A DNA stretch of 61,992 nucleotides from the NCBI RefSeq assembly GCF_012911935.1, contig NZ_JAAXLA010000038.1:1-61992 (forward strand), read 5' to 3'. Positions 40,683-51,897 of the stretch are shown piece by piece (within the stretch, counting starts at the first letter, position 1; each line of letters starts with the position of its first letter). The DNA is from Pseudonocardia acidicola. GTDB lineage: Bacteria > Actinomycetota > Actinomycetes > Mycobacteriales > Pseudonocardiaceae. The notes below the pieces were generated by a model that ran no database searches, was not told the origin of the DNA, and worked only from the letters and a program-made list of their open reading frames with translations. Both the position numbers and the translations under genes were made by a program.

Positions 40683-42701
40683 ATGGCCACGGCGTCGATC
40701 TCCGCAAGGCCGGATGTCGCACCGAAGAGCCGTTATCGCCCGGAACTACAGGGGCTGCGCGCCCTGGCGTCCGGGCTGGTGGTCGTCTACCACGTCTGGC
40801 TGGGCCGGATCTCCGGTGGCGTCGACGTGTTCTTCCTGATCTCCGGCTTCCTGATCACCGGTCAGCTCTACCGGGCGGGCCTGCGCGGCCCGATCGCGGT
40901 GCGGCCCTTCTGGGGCCGGGTGGTCCGCAGGCTGCTCCCGGCCGCCGCGACCGTCCTGCTGGTCACCGTGGCGGCCGGCATGGTCGTGCTGCCCGAACAA
41001 CGCTGGCTGCAGGCCATCCGCGAGGTCGTGGCCTCGGCGCTGTTCGTCGAGAACTGGCGGCTCGCCGCCGACTCGGTCGACTATTTCGCCCAGCACGACG
41101 CCGCGAGCGTCGTCCAGCATTTCTGGTCGCTGTCGGTACAGGGCCAGTTCTACCTGGTGTGGCCCTTGCTGGTGGGCGTCGTGGTGCTCGCCGCCCGGCA
41201 GACCGGACAGGAGCTGCGGCCGCTCCTGGCGATCACCCTGCTCGCCCTGTTCGCAGCGTCGCTGCTGTACTCGGTCGAGCTGACCGCGGCCAACCAGCCG
41301 CTGGCGTACTTCGACTCGCTGACCCGGGTGTGGGAGTTCGCTCTGGGCGGGCTGCTCGCGCTGGGGATCGACGAGATACGGCTGTCGCGGGCGGTTCGGG
41401 TCGCACTCGGCTGGATCGGTGTCGTCGGCCTGGTCAGCTGCGGGCTGGCACTGGACGTCGGCTCCCAGTTCCCCGGCTACGTGGCCCTCTGGCCGATCCT
41501 CTCCGCCGCGGCGGTACTCGTCGCAGGCGCCACCGGCAGCCGGCTCGGTGTCGACCGCGCGCTGTCCAGCCGGCCGCTGCGCTACCTCGGTGACCTCAGC
41601 TTCGCGCTGTACCTGTGGCACTGGCCCGTCCTGATCTTCTACCTGGTGGGCCGGGACCGCGCGGAGGTCGGCTGGCGCGGCGGTCTCGTGATCATCGGTG
41701 CCTCGCTGGTGCTGGCCGCGCTGACGTACCACCTCGTCGAGAAGCCGACCCGGACGGCGAAGCTCGGGGCGCGTGTCCTGCGCGGCGACTACCGGGTGGG
41801 GGCACTGGCCCTGGTGCCGGTACTGCTCGCGGCCGGCACCTGGCACATCGTGAGTACGAACACCGCCGAGCAGGTGGCGGTGGTCGGCGACGACGACCAT
41901 CCCGGCGCCATGGCGCTGGAGGCGGGCGCCGGTGCCGGGGACGACGACGCCGAGCTCATCCCCTCGCTGGTCACGCTGCACGAGGACTTCGCCGGTATCG
42001 ACGACTGCACCCCGTCGGCTCTGAACGACGAGCTGAAACTGTGCGCCACCCCGACCGCCGGGCCGCCGACGCGCCGGATCGTCATCGTCGGTGACTCGCA
42101 CGCCGAGCAGTACATCGCCGCGCTACGGCCCATCGCCGAACAACGGAACTGGCAGCTCGTCGCGATGCTCAAGGGGGCGTGCCCGTTCTCCGCGGTCTCC
42201 GACACCGTCCCCGGTGACCGCAGGTGCATCGCGTTCAACGCCGCGGCCACCCAGGAGATCGTCCGGATGCACCCGGACGCGGTGTTCACCGTCGGCACCC
42301 TGAACGTGCGCAGGGGCCTCAGCGAACACACGCCACAGGGGTTCGTCGACCGGTGGCGTTCCCTCGACGAGGCGGGGATCCCGGTGCTGGCGGTGCGGGA
42401 CAACCCGCGCTACGACTACGCCCCTGCCGAGTGCCTGCAACGCAGCGGCCGCGGCGCGCCCGGATGCGCGCCGCCACGCGAGGAGTTCCTGGCACCCCAG
42501 GCGCCGTACACGGCGCTGCGCGACGTCCCGCCGAACGTGCACTTCCTGGACTTCAGCGACCACATCTGCCCGGGGACGACCTGCCCGCCCGAGATCGGCA
42601 ACGTGTTCGTCTACCTCGACGACAACCACCTCAGCGCGACGTACCTGACCTCGATGTCACCGATCGTCGGGCGCGCGGTGGTCACTGCTATGGGCTGGTG
42701 A
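40683..42701 (+). CDS. Acyltransferase 3 / SGNH fusion protein (OafA type)
   Basis: Protein of 672 residues. The first ~370 residues are an acyltransferase 3 membrane domain with about ten helices, including [19 protein letters not shown] near 20 with the catalytic-type His, [13 protein letters not shown] near 50 and [14 protein letters not shown] near 75. A helix near 385 leads to an extracellular SGNH hydrolase domain: [12 protein letters not shown] near 465 (nucleophile Ser) and the C-terminal DDNHLSATY near 643 (catalytic Asp-x-x-His). It should transfer acetyl or another acyl group to a surface polysaccharide or lipid. The ATG at 40683 is preferred over that at 40674. The 3' end overlaps hutI by 14 bp, tail to tail. 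Confidence 0.92.
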   Translation: MATASISARPDVAPKSRYRPELQGLRALASGLVVVYHVWLGRISGGVDVFFLISGFLITGQLYRAGLRGPIAVRPFWGRVVRRLLPAAATVLLVTVAAGMVVLPEQRWLQAIREVVASALFVENWRLAADSVDYFAQHDAASVVQHFWSLSVQGQFYLVWPLLVGVVVLAARQTGQELRPLLAITLLALFAASLLYSVELTAANQPLAYFDSLTRVWEFALGGLLALGIDEIRLSRAVRVALGWIGVVGLVSCGLALDVGSQFPGYVALWPILSAAAVLVAGATGSRLGVDRALSSRPLRYLGDLSFALYLWHWPVLIFYLVGRDRAEVGWRGGLVIIGASLVLAALTYHLVEKPTRTAKLGARVLRGDYRVGALALVPVLLAAGTWHIVSTNTAEQVAVVGDDDHPGAMALEAGAGAGDDDAELIPSLVTLHEDFAGIDDCTPSALNDELKLCATPTAGPPTRRIVIVGDSHAEQYIAALRPIAEQRNWQLVAMLKGACPFSAVSDTVPGDRRCIAFNAAATQEIVRMHPDAVFTVGTLNVRRGLSEHTPQGFVDRWRSLDEAGIPVLAVRDNPRYDYAPAECLQRSGRGAPGCAPPREEFLAPQAPYTALRDVPPNVHFLDFSDHICPGTTCPPEIGNVFVYLDDNHLSATYLTSMSPIVGRAVVTAMGW

Positions 42702-43854
42702 GCAGCAGCGCCCGCGCGATCGGGACGCCCGGCCGGTAGGCCAGGTGCAGGTGGCTGGGCGCGTCCAGCACCGCCAGGTCGGCGCACCGGCCCGGGGCCA
42801 GCACCCCGACGTCGTCGCGGTGCAGCGCCAGCGCGCCGCCCGCGGTCGCCGACCAGAGCGCCTCGGCCGGGGTCATGCGCAGCTCCCGGACCGCGAGCGA
42901 GATGACGAACGGCATCGACGACGAGTAGCAGGTGCCGGGGTTGCAGTCGGTGGCCAGCGCCACCGTGGCACCGGCGTCGAGCAGCCGGCGCGCGTCGGGG
43001 TAGGGCGATCGGGTGCAGAACTCGACGCCGGGCAGCAGCGTCGCCACCGTGGTGCCGCCCGCCAAGGCCTCGACGTCGGCGTCGGTGAGGTGGGTGCAGT
43101 GGTCGACGCTCGCGGCGCCGAGCTCCACGGCGAGGCCGACCCCGGGCCCGGCTGCGAGCTGGTTGCCGTGCACCCGCAGTCCCAGCCCCGCCGCGCGGCC
43201 CGCCTCCAGGACGGTGCGGGCCTCCTCGCCGTCGAAGGCGTGCGGGCTGGCCGGCTCGCAGAACACGTCGATCCAGCGGGCGTGCGGTGCGCAGGCCCGC
43301 AGCATCTCGCCGGTGACGAGGTCGACGTAGTCGCCGCGGGCCGCCCCGGCGGGCACCACGTGTGCGCCGAGGAAGGTCGTCTCGGTCGTCACCTCGGCGG
43401 CCAGCCGCAGCGTGCGCTGCTCGTCGGCGACGGTCAGGCCGTAGCCGCTCTTGACCTCCACGGTGGTCGTCCCCTGGGCGCGCAGCTCGGCGATCCGCCC
43501 GGCGAGGAGCGCACGCAGGGTGTCGTCGGTCGCGGCGCGGGTGGCGGCGACCGTGGTGGCGATGCCGCCGCCGTCGTAGCGGGTGCCGGCCATCCGGGCG
43601 GCGAACTCCGCGGCCCGGTCCCCGGCGAACACCAGGTGCGTGTGTGCGTCGACGAACCCGGGGACCACCGCCCGCCCACCGAGATCCGTGCGGGCGTCGG
43701 CGGCCGGGGCGCGCGCCGCGGCACCGATCCAGGCGATCGCGCCCTGGTCGACGACGACCGCGGCGTCGGTGACGACGCCGAGCGGCGAGCCGTCACCGGC
43801 GGCCGGGTCGTTCGTCGCGAGCTCGGCGATCCCGGTGAGCAGGGTGGAGCTCAC
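42688..43854 (-). CDS. hutI: Imidazolonepropionase
   Basis: Third histidine-degradation enzyme, opening imidazolone-5-propionate to N-formimidoyl-glutamate. 388 residues of the amidohydrolase barrel. [21 protein letters not shown] near 65-85 holds the metal histidines, [11 protein letters not shown] near 140, VHGNQLAAG near 232, SVDHCTHL near 255 and the catalytic Asp in [12 protein letters not shown] near 305. Its GTG start overlaps the hutF stop (GTGA at 43851-43854). Last gene of the hut operon. Confidence 0.96.
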   Translation of the reverse strand: MSSTLLTGIAELATNDPAAGDGSPLGVVTDAAVVVDQGAIAWIGAAARAPAADARTDLGGRAVVPGFVDAHTHLVFAGDRAAEFAARMAGTRYDGGGIATTVAATRAATDDTLRALLAGRIAELRAQGTTTVEVKSGYGLTVADEQRTLRLAAEVTTETTFLGAHVVPAGAARGDYVDLVTGEMLRACAPHARWIDVFCEPASPHAFDGEEARTVLEAGRAAGLGLRVHGNQLAAGPGVGLAVELGAASVDHCTHLTDADVEALAGGTTVATLLPGVEFCTRSPYPDARRLLDAGATVALATDCNPGTCYSSSMPFVISLAVRELRMTPAEALWSATAGGALALHRDDVGVLAPGRCADLAVLDAPSHLHLAYRPGVPIARALLLTSP

Positions 43855-45164
43855 GGGTCCCCCCACAGCGGCTCGATCGCGGCCCGCAGCAGCGCCCCGA
43901 CGTCGCCGAGCCGGTGCCGGCCGTCCTCGACCAGCACCCGGCCGTCGACGAGCACGGTGTCGACGTCGGCCGCGGTCGCGGTGAACAGGACCTGCTCCGG
44001 GGCACACCCGGCGGTGCGCGGGGAGTCGAGCCGGATCGCGACCAGGTCCGCGCGCGCACCGGCCTCGAGGCGGCCGGCGCCGGCCCAGCCGAGACTGGTG
44101 TGCTCGGTCGCGGCGTCGAGCAACTCGGCCGGGGTGAACCGGCCGCGCCGGCCCGACATGAGCCGCTCGTGCATCTCGCACACCCGGGCCTCGCAGAACA
44201 GGTCGATCACCGCGTGCTGGTCGCTGCCGAGCGAGAGCCTCGTGCCGGCGTCACGCAGCGCCCGGGCCGGTCCGATGCCGTCCGCGAGATCGCGTTCGGT
44301 GGTCGGGCACAGGCACGCGGTGCCACCCGCGCCGCCCAGCACGGCGACGTCGGCGGCGGTCAGGTGGGTCGCGTGCACCACCGTCGTGGCGGGCCCCAGG
44401 ACGCCCTCGCCCGCGAGCAGCCCGGTCGGGGTGGCGCCGTACCAGGCGAGGCAGGCGTCGTTCTCGGCGGGCTGCTCGGACACGTGAACGTGCAGCGGCC
44501 GCCCGGCCGCGACGCCGGCCACCACCCCCAGGGCCGCGCGCGGGACCGCGCGGATCGAGTGCACGGCGGCACCCACCCGCATCCCGTCGTCGCCCCCGAG
44601 GTCAGCGACCCGGGCCGCCCACGCCTCGACGTCGCCGTCGGAGAACCGCTGCTGCACCCCGTCGAGCGGCAGGTGGCCGTCCGGACCGAGCCCCCCGGCC
44701 AGGTAGCACGCGTCGATGAGGGTCAGCCGGATACCGGCATCGGCCGCGGCCTGGCGCAGCGCCACGGCCATCGCGTTCGGGTCGGTGTACGGGCGCCCAC
44801 CCGGGCCGTGGTGCAGGTAGTGGAACTCCCCCACCGCGGTGATCCCGGCCAGGGCCATCTCGGCGTAGGTGGCCCGGGCCAGCGCCAGGTAGGAGTCCGG
44901 ATCGAGCCGCTGCGCGACCGCGTACATCCGTTCGCGCCAGGTCCAGAACGTGCCGCCGCGGTCGTGGGTGTGCCCACGCAGCGCGCGGTGGAACGCATGG
45001 CTGTGCCCGTTCGCGAACCCGGGCAGCACCACCCCGGGCAGCCGCGCCGCGCCCGCCGGGTCCGTCCCGGCCGTGACCGCGACGAACCGCCCGCCGGCGA
45101 CGTCGAACGTCACATCCCGCGCGACCCCTCCGGGCAACACCGCCCACCCCGCCCACCACCTCAC
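43851..45164 (-). CDS. hutF: Formimidoylglutamate deiminase
   Basis: Enzyme of the five-step histidine pathway: hydrolyses N-formimidoyl-glutamate to N-formylglutamate and ammonia. 437 residues, amidohydrolase fold. [20 protein letters not shown] near 49-68 gives the metal site and substrate arginine, [15 protein letters not shown] near 225, [12 protein letters not shown] near 265 and [13 protein letters not shown] near 315. The presence of HutF in place of a formiminoglutamase means the route passes through N-formylglutamate, so a deformylase is needed; the upstream M20 gene is the candidate. Confidence 0.95.
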   Translation of the reverse strand: MRWWAGWAVLPGGVARDVTFDVAGGRFVAVTAGTDPAGAARLPGVVLPGFANGHSHAFHRALRGHTHDRGGTFWTWRERMYAVAQRLDPDSYLALARATYAEMALAGITAVGEFHYLHHGPGGRPYTDPNAMAVALRQAAADAGIRLTLIDACYLAGGLGPDGHLPLDGVQQRFSDGDVEAWAARVADLGGDDGMRVGAAVHSIRAVPRAALGVVAGVAAGRPLHVHVSEQPAENDACLAWYGATPTGLLAGEGVLGPATTVVHATHLTAADVAVLGGAGGTACLCPTTERDLADGIGPARALRDAGTRLSLGSDQHAVIDLFCEARVCEMHERLMSGRRGRFTPAELLDAATEHTSLGWAGAGRLEAGARADLVAIRLDSPRTAGCAPEQVLFTATAADVDTVLVDGRVLVEDGRHRLGDVGALLRAAIEPLWGDP

Positions 45165-45252
45165 CGCTCAACCCTGCCCCGCACGTTGTGGAGACATGAC
45201 GCGATCGGGCGCGGTGCGGGGGCGCATTGCGCAGACATCGCGCGGGGGCGGG

Positions 45253-46437
45253 TCACCGGGTGAGGTCGGTGATGACGGTCGCCAGGGCGGCGACGCCGGA
45301 CAGGCAGTCCGCGTGGTCGGCGTGCTCGGCGGGCGAATGCGAGACGCCGGTGGGGTTGCGGACGAACAGCATCGCCGCCGGGACACCGGCCGCGGCCAGG
45401 ATCCCGGCGTCGTGCCCGGCCCCGGTTCCCAGCACCGGCACGTCCCCGAGCACCCTGGCGAGCCGGTCGGCCAGCGCCGGGTCGAACGGCGTCAGATCCG
45501 TCCAGGACTCCTCGGCCACGATGCCGCCGTGCCCGGTCACGACCTCGGCCGTCTCGGCGACGATCGCACGCACCTGCGCGGCGCTTGGCCCGCGCGCGTC
45601 CAGCCAGCCGGTCACCTGCGACGGGACGGCGTTGACCGCGTTCGGGTCCACCCGGACCTTGCCGCAGGTCGCCAGCGCGTCGTTGCGGACCGCCGCCACC
45701 CGCGCGGCGAGCACCACCGAGGCGAACGCGAGCATCGGGTCGTGCCGGTCGGCCAGCCGGGTCGTGCCGGCATGGTTCGCCTCGCCGGGCAGCTCGACGC
45801 GCCAGCGGCCGTGCGGCCAGATCCCGGAGCCGACCGCCAGCGGCGCGTCGAGGTCGACCAAGGCCCTGCCCTGTTCGACGTGGAGTTCGACGAAGGTGCC
45901 CACCCGGCCCAGCGTCTGCGCGTCGCGGCCGAGGTGCGCCGGGTCGTGCCCCGCCTTGGTCATCGCCTCGGCCATCGAGATCCCGTCTGCGTCGGTCAGG
46001 CCGCGGGCCCGGCCGGGGTCCAGCGCGCCGGTGATGATCCGCGAGCCGGCGCACGCGACCCCGAACCGGGCGCCCTCCTCGTCGCCGAAGTTGACCACGG
46101 CGATCGGCCGGCCGGGTGCGACGTCCCGGTCCCGCAGCGCGTCCAGGGCCGCGAACGCGGACACCACCCCGAGCGGGCCGTCGAACGCGCCGCCGTCGGG
46201 GACCGAGTCCAGGTGCGAGCCGATCGCCAGCCCGGGGGTCGCGTCCGGGTCGCCCCACCACGCCCACTGGTTGCCGGCCCGGTCGGTGGTCAGGTCCAGG
46301 CCGCGGCGCGCCGCCTCGCCGGCGAACCAGTCGCGCAGCGTCGCGTCCTCGCCGGTCCAGGCGTAGCGCCGGTATCCGCCGGTGCCGGGGTGCCGCCCGA
46401 CCGGTTCGAGGGCCGCCCACATCCCGTCGAAGCTCAT
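45253..46437 (-). CDS. M20 amidohydrolase in the hut operon (allantoate amidohydrolase family)
   Basis: Zinc amidohydrolase of 394 residues related to allantoate amidohydrolases and N-carbamoyl amino acid amidases. Motifs: [21 protein letters not shown] near 72-92, [17 protein letters not shown] near 115, [11 protein letters not shown] near 178 and a C-terminal [11 protein letters not shown] near 338 plus HSPAEH near 370. Its ATG overlaps the hutU stop (ATGA). No allantoin genes are nearby, and the operon otherwise lacks HutG, so it most likely hydrolyses N-formyl-L-glutamate to glutamate and formate. This reassignment is an inference from context. Confidence 0.85.
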   Translation of the reverse strand: MSFDGMWAALEPVGRHPGTGGYRRYAWTGEDATLRDWFAGEAARRGLDLTTDRAGNQWAWWGDPDATPGLAIGSHLDSVPDGGAFDGPLGVVSAFAALDALRDRDVAPGRPIAVVNFGDEEGARFGVACAGSRIITGALDPGRARGLTDADGISMAEAMTKAGHDPAHLGRDAQTLGRVGTFVELHVEQGRALVDLDAPLAVGSGIWPHGRWRVELPGEANHAGTTRLADRHDPMLAFASVVLAARVAAVRNDALATCGKVRVDPNAVNAVPSQVTGWLDARGPSAAQVRAIVAETAEVVTGHGGIVAEESWTDLTPFDPALADRLARVLGDVPVLGTGAGHDAGILAAAGVPAAMLFVRNPTGVSHSPAEHADHADCLSGVAALATVITDLTR

Positions 46438-48089
46438 GACTGCGCCATCGGGATCCGCACACCCCGCGCGTGTGCCACCTCGCCGGCGGTCTCGTACCCG
46501 GCGTCAACGTGCCGGATGATGCCGGTGGCGGGGTCGTTGGTCAGCACCCGTTGGATCTTCTCCCCGGCCAGGTCGGTGCCGTCGGCGACGGTGACCTGCC
46601 CGGCGTGCAGCGACCGGCCGATGCCGACCCCGCCGCCGTGGTGGACCGACACCCAGCTGGCGCCGGAGGCCGTGCTGACCATCGCGTTGAGCAGCGGCCA
46701 GTCGGCGATCGCATCGGAACCGTCGGCCATCGCCTCGGTCTCGCGGTAGGGCGAGGCGACCGACCCGCAGTCCAGATGGTCGCGGCCGATCACGATCGGG
46801 GCGGACAGCTCGCCGGCGGCGACCATGTCGTTGAACCGGACCCCGGCCCGGTCGCGCTCGCCGTAGCCCAGCCAGCAGATCCGGGCCGGCAGGCCCTGGA
46901 ACGGGACCCGGTCCTGGGCGGCCCGGATCCAGCGGTGCAGGTGATCGTGGTCGCCGAACAGGTCGAGCACGGCCTCGTCGGTGGCGTGGATGTCCTTCGG
47001 GTCACCGGACAACGCGGCCCACCGGAACGGGCCCTTGCCCGCGCAGAACAGCGGGCGGATGTAGGCCGGGACGAACCCGGGGAACGCGAACGCCCGCTCG
47101 AAGCCGCCCAGGCGCGCCTCGCCGCGGATCGAGTTGCCGTAGTCGAACACCTCGGCGCCGGCGTCGAGGAAGCCGACCATCGCCGCCACGTGCTTCGCCA
47201 TCGACGCCCGGGCCCGGTCGGTGAACTCCACAGGTTTGCGCTGTGCGTAGTCGTGCCAGTCGGCCAGGGCGACGCCCTCCGGCAGGTACGACAGCGGATC
47301 GTGCGCGGAGGTCTGGTCGGTGACGACGTCGGCCGGCACGCCGCGCCGCAGCAGCTCCGGCAGCACCGTCGCGCAGTTGCCCACCACGCCGACCGACAGC
47401 GCGCGGTGCTGCGACCGGGCGCGCTCGCACCGGGCGACGGCATCGTCGAGGCCGGGGGCCAGCTCGTCGAGGTAGCGCTGGTCGAGCCGGCGGCGCAGCC
47501 GCGCCTCGTCGACGTCGACGGTCAGGCAGGCGCCCCCGTTGAGGGTGACGGCCAGTGGTTGCGCACCGCCCATCCCGCCGCAGCCGCCGGTCACGGTCAG
47601 CGTGCCGGCCAGGGTGCCGCCGAATCTCTCGGCGGCGACGGCCGCGAACGTCTCGTAGGTGCCCTGCAGGATTCCCTGGGTTCCGATGTAGATCCACGAC
47701 CCGGCGGTCATCTGGCCGTACATGGTCAGGCCGAGCTGTTCGAGGCGGCGGAACTCGGGCCAGGTCGCCCAGTCGGGCACCAGGTTCGAGTTGGCGATCA
47801 GCACCCGCGGCGCCCAAGGGTGGGTACGCAGCACACCGACCGGTTTCCCGGACTGCACGAGCAGGGTCTCGTCGTCGGCCAGCGTGGTCAGCGTACGCAC
47901 CATCGCGTCGAAACAGGCCCAATCGCGCGCCGCCCGCCCGGTCCCGCCGTAGACGACCAGGTCGTCAGGGCGTTCGGCGACCTCGGGGTCGAGGTTGTTC
48001 ATCAGCATCCGCAGCGGCGCCTCGGTCTGCCAGGACCCGGCGGTCAGCGTGCTGCCGCGCGGGGCGCGGACGGGGCGGGCGCCTTCCAT
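46434..48089 (-). CDS. hutU: Urocanate hydratase
   Basis: Second enzyme of histidine degradation, adding water to urocanate with tightly bound NAD+. 551 residues, the normal length. Highly conserved stretches include [15 protein letters not shown] near 28, [12 protein letters not shown] near 47, [20 protein letters not shown] near 165-184 (NAD site), [11 protein letters not shown] near 250 and the active-site Cys in [19 protein letters not shown] near 440-458. The next gene is coupled by ATGA overlap; hutH lies 33 bp upstream. Confidence 0.97.
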   Translation of the reverse strand: MEGARPVRAPRGSTLTAGSWQTEAPLRMLMNNLDPEVAERPDDLVVYGGTGRAARDWACFDAMVRTLTTLADDETLLVQSGKPVGVLRTHPWAPRVLIANSNLVPDWATWPEFRRLEQLGLTMYGQMTAGSWIYIGTQGILQGTYETFAAVAAERFGGTLAGTLTVTGGCGGMGGAQPLAVTLNGGACLTVDVDEARLRRRLDQRYLDELAPGLDDAVARCERARSQHRALSVGVVGNCATVLPELLRRGVPADVVTDQTSAHDPLSYLPEGVALADWHDYAQRKPVEFTDRARASMAKHVAAMVGFLDAGAEVFDYGNSIRGEARLGGFERAFAFPGFVPAYIRPLFCAGKGPFRWAALSGDPKDIHATDEAVLDLFGDHDHLHRWIRAAQDRVPFQGLPARICWLGYGERDRAGVRFNDMVAAGELSAPIVIGRDHLDCGSVASPYRETEAMADGSDAIADWPLLNAMVSTASGASWVSVHHGGGVGIGRSLHAGQVTVADGTDLAGEKIQRVLTNDPATGIIRHVDAGYETAGEVAHARGVRIPMAQS

Positions 48090-48122
48090 GGCCGATCCCT
48101 TCTCTCTCAGGCGGCGGGACGC

Positions 48123-49661
48123 TCAGCGCAGCGGGCCGGTGACCGACTCGGCGGCGGCCACCGCACCGCCGGAGGCGACGTACGCCACCGCCGCATCGAT
48201 CTCCGGGTCGAGGTGGCGGTCCGGGCCCGGGCCGGCGACGGCGGCGCGCAGCCCGTCGCGGACCGCGGCGGTGGCCGGGGCCGGGGCGAGGGGCCGGCGC
48301 AGGTCGAGCCCACGGGCGGCGGTGAGCAGCTCGATCGCGACGACCCGGGTCAGCCCGTCCACGGCGCGGCGCAGCTCCCGGCCTGCCGACCAGCCCATCG
48401 AGACGTGGTCCTCCTGCATCGCGCTGGACGGGATCGAGTCCACCGACGCGGGGGTGGCCAGCCGCTTCAGCTCGGAGACGATCGCGGCCGCCGTGTACTG
48501 GGCGATCATGTGGCCGGAGTCGACACCGGGGTCGTCGGCCAGGAAGGCGGGAAGCCCGTGGCTGCGGGCGACGTCGAGGAACCGGTCGGCGCGCCGCTCG
48601 GAGATCGACGCGACGTCGGCGGCCGCGATCGCGAGGAAGTCGAGCACGTAACCGAGCGGGGCGCCGTGGAAGTTGCCGTTGCTCTCCACCCGGCCGTCCG
48701 GGGTGATCACCGGGTTGTCGATGGCACTGGCCAGTTCCCGGGACGCGACCAGCTCGGCGTGCTCGACGGTGTCCCGCGCGGCCCCGTGCACCTGCGGGGC
48801 GCAGCGCAGCGAGTAGGCGTCCTGCACTCGCGTGCACTCCGGACCGCGATGGCTGTCCATGATCGCCGAGCCGGCCAGCAGTGCCCGCAGGTTCGCCGCG
48901 GCGTCGGCCTGCCCCGGGTGCGGGTGCAGCGCCTGCAGGTCCGCGGCGAACACCGCGTCGGTCCCCAGCAGCGCCTCGACGCTCATCGCCGCGGCGACGT
49001 CGGCGGCCCGCAGCACCCGCCGCAGATCGTGGCAGGCCAGCACCAGCATGCCGAGCATGCCGTCGGTGCCGTTGATCAGGGCCAGGCCCTCCTTCTCGGC
49101 CAGCACGATCGGCTCGATGCCGGCCACGGCCAGCGCCTCGGCGGCGGGACGCGGCACTCCGCGGGCGTCGCGCACCCGGCCCTCACCCATCACGGCCAGC
49201 GCGCACTGGGCCAGCGGCGCGAGGTCGCCCGAGCAGCCGAGCGAGCCGTACTCCCGGACCATCGGTGTGATGCCCGCGCCGAGCACCGCCGCATACGCCC
49301 GCGCCGTCTCCAGCCGGACCCCGGTCCGCCCCGTCGCCAGCGTCCGCAACCGCAGCAGCATCAGTGCCCGCACGACCTCGCGCTCCACCTCGGGGCCCGA
49401 GCCCGCCGCGTGCGAGCGCACCAGGCTGCGTTGCAGGTCCCCCCGCAGCTCCACCGGGATGTGCCGGGTCGCGAGGGCGCCGAACCCGGTGGACACCCCG
49501 TAGTGCGGCTCGGCGTCGGCGGCCAGCGCCTCGACCACCGTGCGGCTGCGGCAGATCTCCGCCTCCGCCTCGGCCGACAGGGCCACCGCGGCCCCGTTCC
49601 GGGCCACCGCGACGATCTCGTCGCGGGTCAGCGGGCCGATGCCGACGGTCACCTGGTGCAT
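48123..49661 (-). CDS. hutH: Histidine ammonia-lyase
   Basis: First enzyme of histidine utilisation, eliminating ammonia to give urocanate. 512 residues. The electrophilic MIO prosthetic group forms from an internal tripeptide; here it is CSG within [14 protein letters not shown] near residue 140 rather than the more common ASG, a variant also known in Streptomyces. [10 protein letters not shown] near 54 carries the catalytic Tyr, and [10 protein letters not shown] near 315 and MQEDHVSMG near 395 complete the site. First gene of the operon, transcribed from the divergent region shared with an LLM gene. Confidence 0.97.
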   Translation of the reverse strand: MHQVTVGIGPLTRDEIVAVARNGAAVALSAEAEAEICRSRTVVEALAADAEPHYGVSTGFGALATRHIPVELRGDLQRSLVRSHAAGSGPEVEREVVRALMLLRLRTLATGRTGVRLETARAYAAVLGAGITPMVREYGSLGCSGDLAPLAQCALAVMGEGRVRDARGVPRPAAEALAVAGIEPIVLAEKEGLALINGTDGMLGMLVLACHDLRRVLRAADVAAAMSVEALLGTDAVFAADLQALHPHPGQADAAANLRALLAGSAIMDSHRGPECTRVQDAYSLRCAPQVHGAARDTVEHAELVASRELASAIDNPVITPDGRVESNGNFHGAPLGYVLDFLAIAAADVASISERRADRFLDVARSHGLPAFLADDPGVDSGHMIAQYTAAAIVSELKRLATPASVDSIPSSAMQEDHVSMGWSAGRELRRAVDGLTRVVAIELLTAARGLDLRRPLAPAPATAAVRDGLRAAVAGPGPDRHLDPEIDAAVAYVASGGAVAAAESVTGPLR

Positions 49662-49754
49662 CGCTCAATGGGACACCCGCCCCACCTCCCCGGCATAACC
49701 GCTTTCACACCGGATCGTGGAATTCTCCAGGACCGTCGGGGTATTGGTCCAGAC

Positions 49755-50807
49755 ATGACTGCACCATCCGCACCGTCCCCGTCCCGTGATGCCCCGGCCG
49801 AGCACGTCCCGCTCTCCGTGCTCGACCTGGCGCCCATCTCGAGCGGGCACGACGCCGCGGAGGCGATCGAGGCCACCACCCGTCTCGCACGGACGGTGGA
49901 CGCCCTGGGCTACCGCCGCTTCTGGCTTGCCGAGCACCACAACACCGACACCTTCGCCAGTTCCGCGACGGCGCTGCTCATCGAGCGGGTCGCCTCGGCC
50001 ACGTCGCGCATTCGCGTCGGCTCGGGCGGCATCATGCTGCCCAACCACGCGCCGCTCGCCGTCGCCGAGCAGTTCGGGACGCTCGCAACCCTGCACCCCG
50101 GCCGGATCGACCTGGGTCTGGGCCGCGCCCCGGGAACCGACCAGCGCACGGCCCACGCACTGCGCCGCGGATCCGCCGCCACCGAGAGCTTTCCGCAGGA
50201 CGTCCGGCAGCTGGCCGCCTACATGGCGCCGCCCGGACCGGGGCAGGGGCCGGTGCGAGCCATTCCCGGGCAGGGGACGCAGGTCCCGCTGTGGATGCTC
50301 GGTTCCTCCGTCTCGAGCGCGCAACTGGCCGCGCGACTCGGGCTCCCCTACGCCTTCGCCTCCCACTTCGCCCCGCCCCAGCTGATGGATGCGCTCAGGA
50401 TCTACCGGGAGAACTTCGATCCCGACGGGCCGCTGGCGCAGGTCGACAGGCCGACGGTGATCGCCGGGGTCAACGTCGTCGTCGCCGACGACCAGCAGGA
50501 GGCCGAGGCGCAGTTCACCACGATCCAGCAGATGTTCCTGCGCATCGCCTCCGGCGCCCCGGCGCCGCTGGACCCGCCGCTGCCCGAGCTGCGCAGCATG
50601 CTCGACGCGCAGCAGGCGGCCGCCGTGGACGCCCCGCTGGGGTACTCCTACGTCGGCACCCCCGACGTGGTGCGGGAAGGCCTGGAGCAGTTCGTCGACC
50701 GGACCGGCGCCGACGAGCTTCTCGTCGTCACCTATACCCACGACCCCGCGGTGCGCCGGCGCTCCTACGAACTCCTCGCCAAGGCCTGGGGCATCAGCGG
50801 GGAGTGA
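49755..50807 (+). CDS. LLM class flavin-dependent oxidoreductase (MsnO8/YhbW type)
   Basis: Luciferase-like protein of 350 residues. [13 protein letters not shown] near residue 18, [11 protein letters not shown] near 55, [17 protein letters not shown] near 85-101 and [18 protein letters not shown] near 115-132 are the signature of the single-chain luciferase-like group that includes E. coli YhbW. It has no partner gene. It is divergent from hutH and shares the 93-bp promoter region, but a role in histidine catabolism is not implied by its family. A TATTGG hexamer lies 7 nt before the ATG. Confidence 0.9.
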   Translation: MTAPSAPSPSRDAPAEHVPLSVLDLAPISSGHDAAEAIEATTRLARTVDALGYRRFWLAEHHNTDTFASSATALLIERVASATSRIRVGSGGIMLPNHAPLAVAEQFGTLATLHPGRIDLGLGRAPGTDQRTAHALRRGSAATESFPQDVRQLAAYMAPPGPGQGPVRAIPGQGTQVPLWMLGSSVSSAQLAARLGLPYAFASHFAPPQLMDALRIYRENFDPDGPLAQVDRPTVIAGVNVVVADDQQEAEAQFTTIQQMFLRIASGAPAPLDPPLPELRSMLDAQQAAAVDAPLGYSYVGTPDVVREGLEQFVDRTGADELLVVTYTHDPAVRRRSYELLAKAWGISGE

Positions 50808-50830
50808 CCCGGTCCTGGCAGTCTCTGCCC

Positions 50831-51328
50831 ATGGCTGCCACGAACCGCCGGCTGGTGATCGTCCGGCATGCGAAGTCGGCGTGGCCGGAGGGCGTGCCCG
50901 ACGTCGAACGGCCGCTGGCACCGCGTGGGCGCCGGGACGCACCGGCGATCGGGCGGTGGCTGCACACCCATCTCGACGACACCGACGGCATCGACGCCGT
51001 CGTGTGCTCCCCGGCGCTGCGGGCCCGCCAGACGTGGCAACTGGCCGCCACCGAGCTCGGCGACCCGCCCCCACCGCGCTTCGACGACCGGGTGTACGCA
51101 GCAACGGCCGACGAGCTGCTCGCCGTGGTCCGGGAGCTGCCCGGCACCGGCACCACGGCGGTGCTGATCGGTCACAACCCCGGCCTGGAGGACCTCGTCG
51201 AGCTGCTCAGCGGCCGGGAATGCGTGCTCAAGACGTCGTCGGTCGCGATGGTGAGCCTGCCGGGGCCCTGGGCACAGGCCGGGCCCCGGCGCGCTCACCT
51301 CGACGCGCACGCCACCCCACGGGGCTGA
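50831..51328 (+). CDS. SixA-like histidine phosphatase
   Basis: Compact histidine phosphatase of 165 residues. VIVRHAKSAWP near residue 9 has the nucleophile His, CSPALRARQTW near 60 the arginine pocket and LIGHNPGLEDL near 112 the second His. This short form matches SixA, which removes phosphate from phosphohistidine in proteins; Actinobacteria have many copies with unknown targets. It lies 23 bp after the LLM gene on the same strand and may be co-transcribed. Confidence 0.9.
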   Translation: MAATNRRLVIVRHAKSAWPEGVPDVERPLAPRGRRDAPAIGRWLHTHLDDTDGIDAVVCSPALRARQTWQLAATELGDPPPPRFDDRVYAATADELLAVVRELPGTGTTAVLIGHNPGLEDLVELLSGRECVLKTSSVAMVSLPGPWAQAGPRRAHLDAHATPRG

Positions 51329-51335
51329 CGGGCCG

Positions 51336-51431
51336 CTACCGGCGCCTGCCCCGGTTCCAGCCCGCGAGGGCGCCGACTGTCTCGATCAGGCCGTTGAACA
51401 GCCTGCCGATGGAACGGCCGATCCGCTTCAC
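51336..51431 (-). CDS. Predicted 31-residue cationic microprotein
   Basis: A short frame, GTG at 51431 to TAG at 51336, with a strong GAGGAG (51437-51442) 5 nt before the start. The product opens KRIGRSIGRLFNGLIETVG and closes GWNRGRRR: an amphipathic helix with Lys/Arg on one face, a hydrophobic stretch and a basic tail. Arginines and glycines are spaced as in small membrane-associated peptides. It is too short for ordinary gene callers. No family is recognised. The overlapping plus strand carries nothing else after the SixA-like gene's stop at 51328. Confidence 0.6.
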   Translation of the reverse strand: MKRIGRSIGRLFNGLIETVGALAGWNRGRRR

Positions 51432-51526
51432 ACGATCTCCTCGATGGACGGCAACCGGGCGAAGCACCCACCTTCGCAGATCCTCCCCGCCGATTCAGCG
51501 TGGAACGGGCGCCGATGCGGGCCGGG

Positions 51527-51871
51527 TCAACGGCCGGTGCGTGCGGCGAGCAGGGTCTCGGCGAACGCGACGGCCGCGGTGGTGGCGGGGTCTCCGGCGG
51601 CGGCGGTGTCCGCCGTCGCGCGCAACCAGCGCACCAGGTGCGGCGCCGTCGCCGGGGACAGCGCGACGATCCAGTTCGCGGTGCCGGCCCTGGCCTCGGC
51701 GACGTGTTCGGTGCTGCCGTCCTCGTGGTGGGCGATCACCTCGGGCCGGGTGGCGAGCAGCCCGCTCGCGGTCCAGCGGCCGGCGGTGGTCCGGGCGGCG
51801 AGTCGCTCCAGGACGTCCGCCGCGGCGCGCAGCACGCTCGCGGCACCGGTCTGCTCCGCGGGCCCGTCCAT
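51527..51871 (-). CDS. Hypothetical protein
   Basis: Protein of 114 residues, alpha-helical and alanine-rich, with no signal peptide. Segments such as VLRAAADVLERLAARTTAGRW near 15 and WIVALSPATAPHLVRWLRAT near 68 resemble short actinobacterial proteins of phage-like or MarR-neighbour origin with a helix-loop-helix arrangement, but I cannot assign a family. The ATG at 51871 is favoured because the upstream part of the frame overlaps the secreted protein gene's end. The microprotein gene lies 95 bp downstream on the same strand. Confidence 0.7.
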   Translation of the reverse strand: MDGPAEQTGAASVLRAAADVLERLAARTTAGRWTASGLLATRPEVIAHHEDGSTEHVAEARAGTANWIVALSPATAPHLVRWLRATADTAAAGDPATTAAVAFAETLLAARTGR

Positions 51872-51897
51872 ACCCGCGAGTCTCGCATCCGCAGGAC

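Noticed and set aside
48123..49661. CSG instead of ASG at the MIO site of HutH as a sign of inactivity
   Set aside because: A Cys-Ser-Gly tripeptide is known in active Streptomyces-type histidine ammonia-lyases, and the rest of the active site is intact.
46470..49754. 1445-codon open frame on the plus strand running into the LLM gene
   Set aside because: Everything before the ATG at 49755 is antisense to hutU and hutH. Only the last 350 codons are real.
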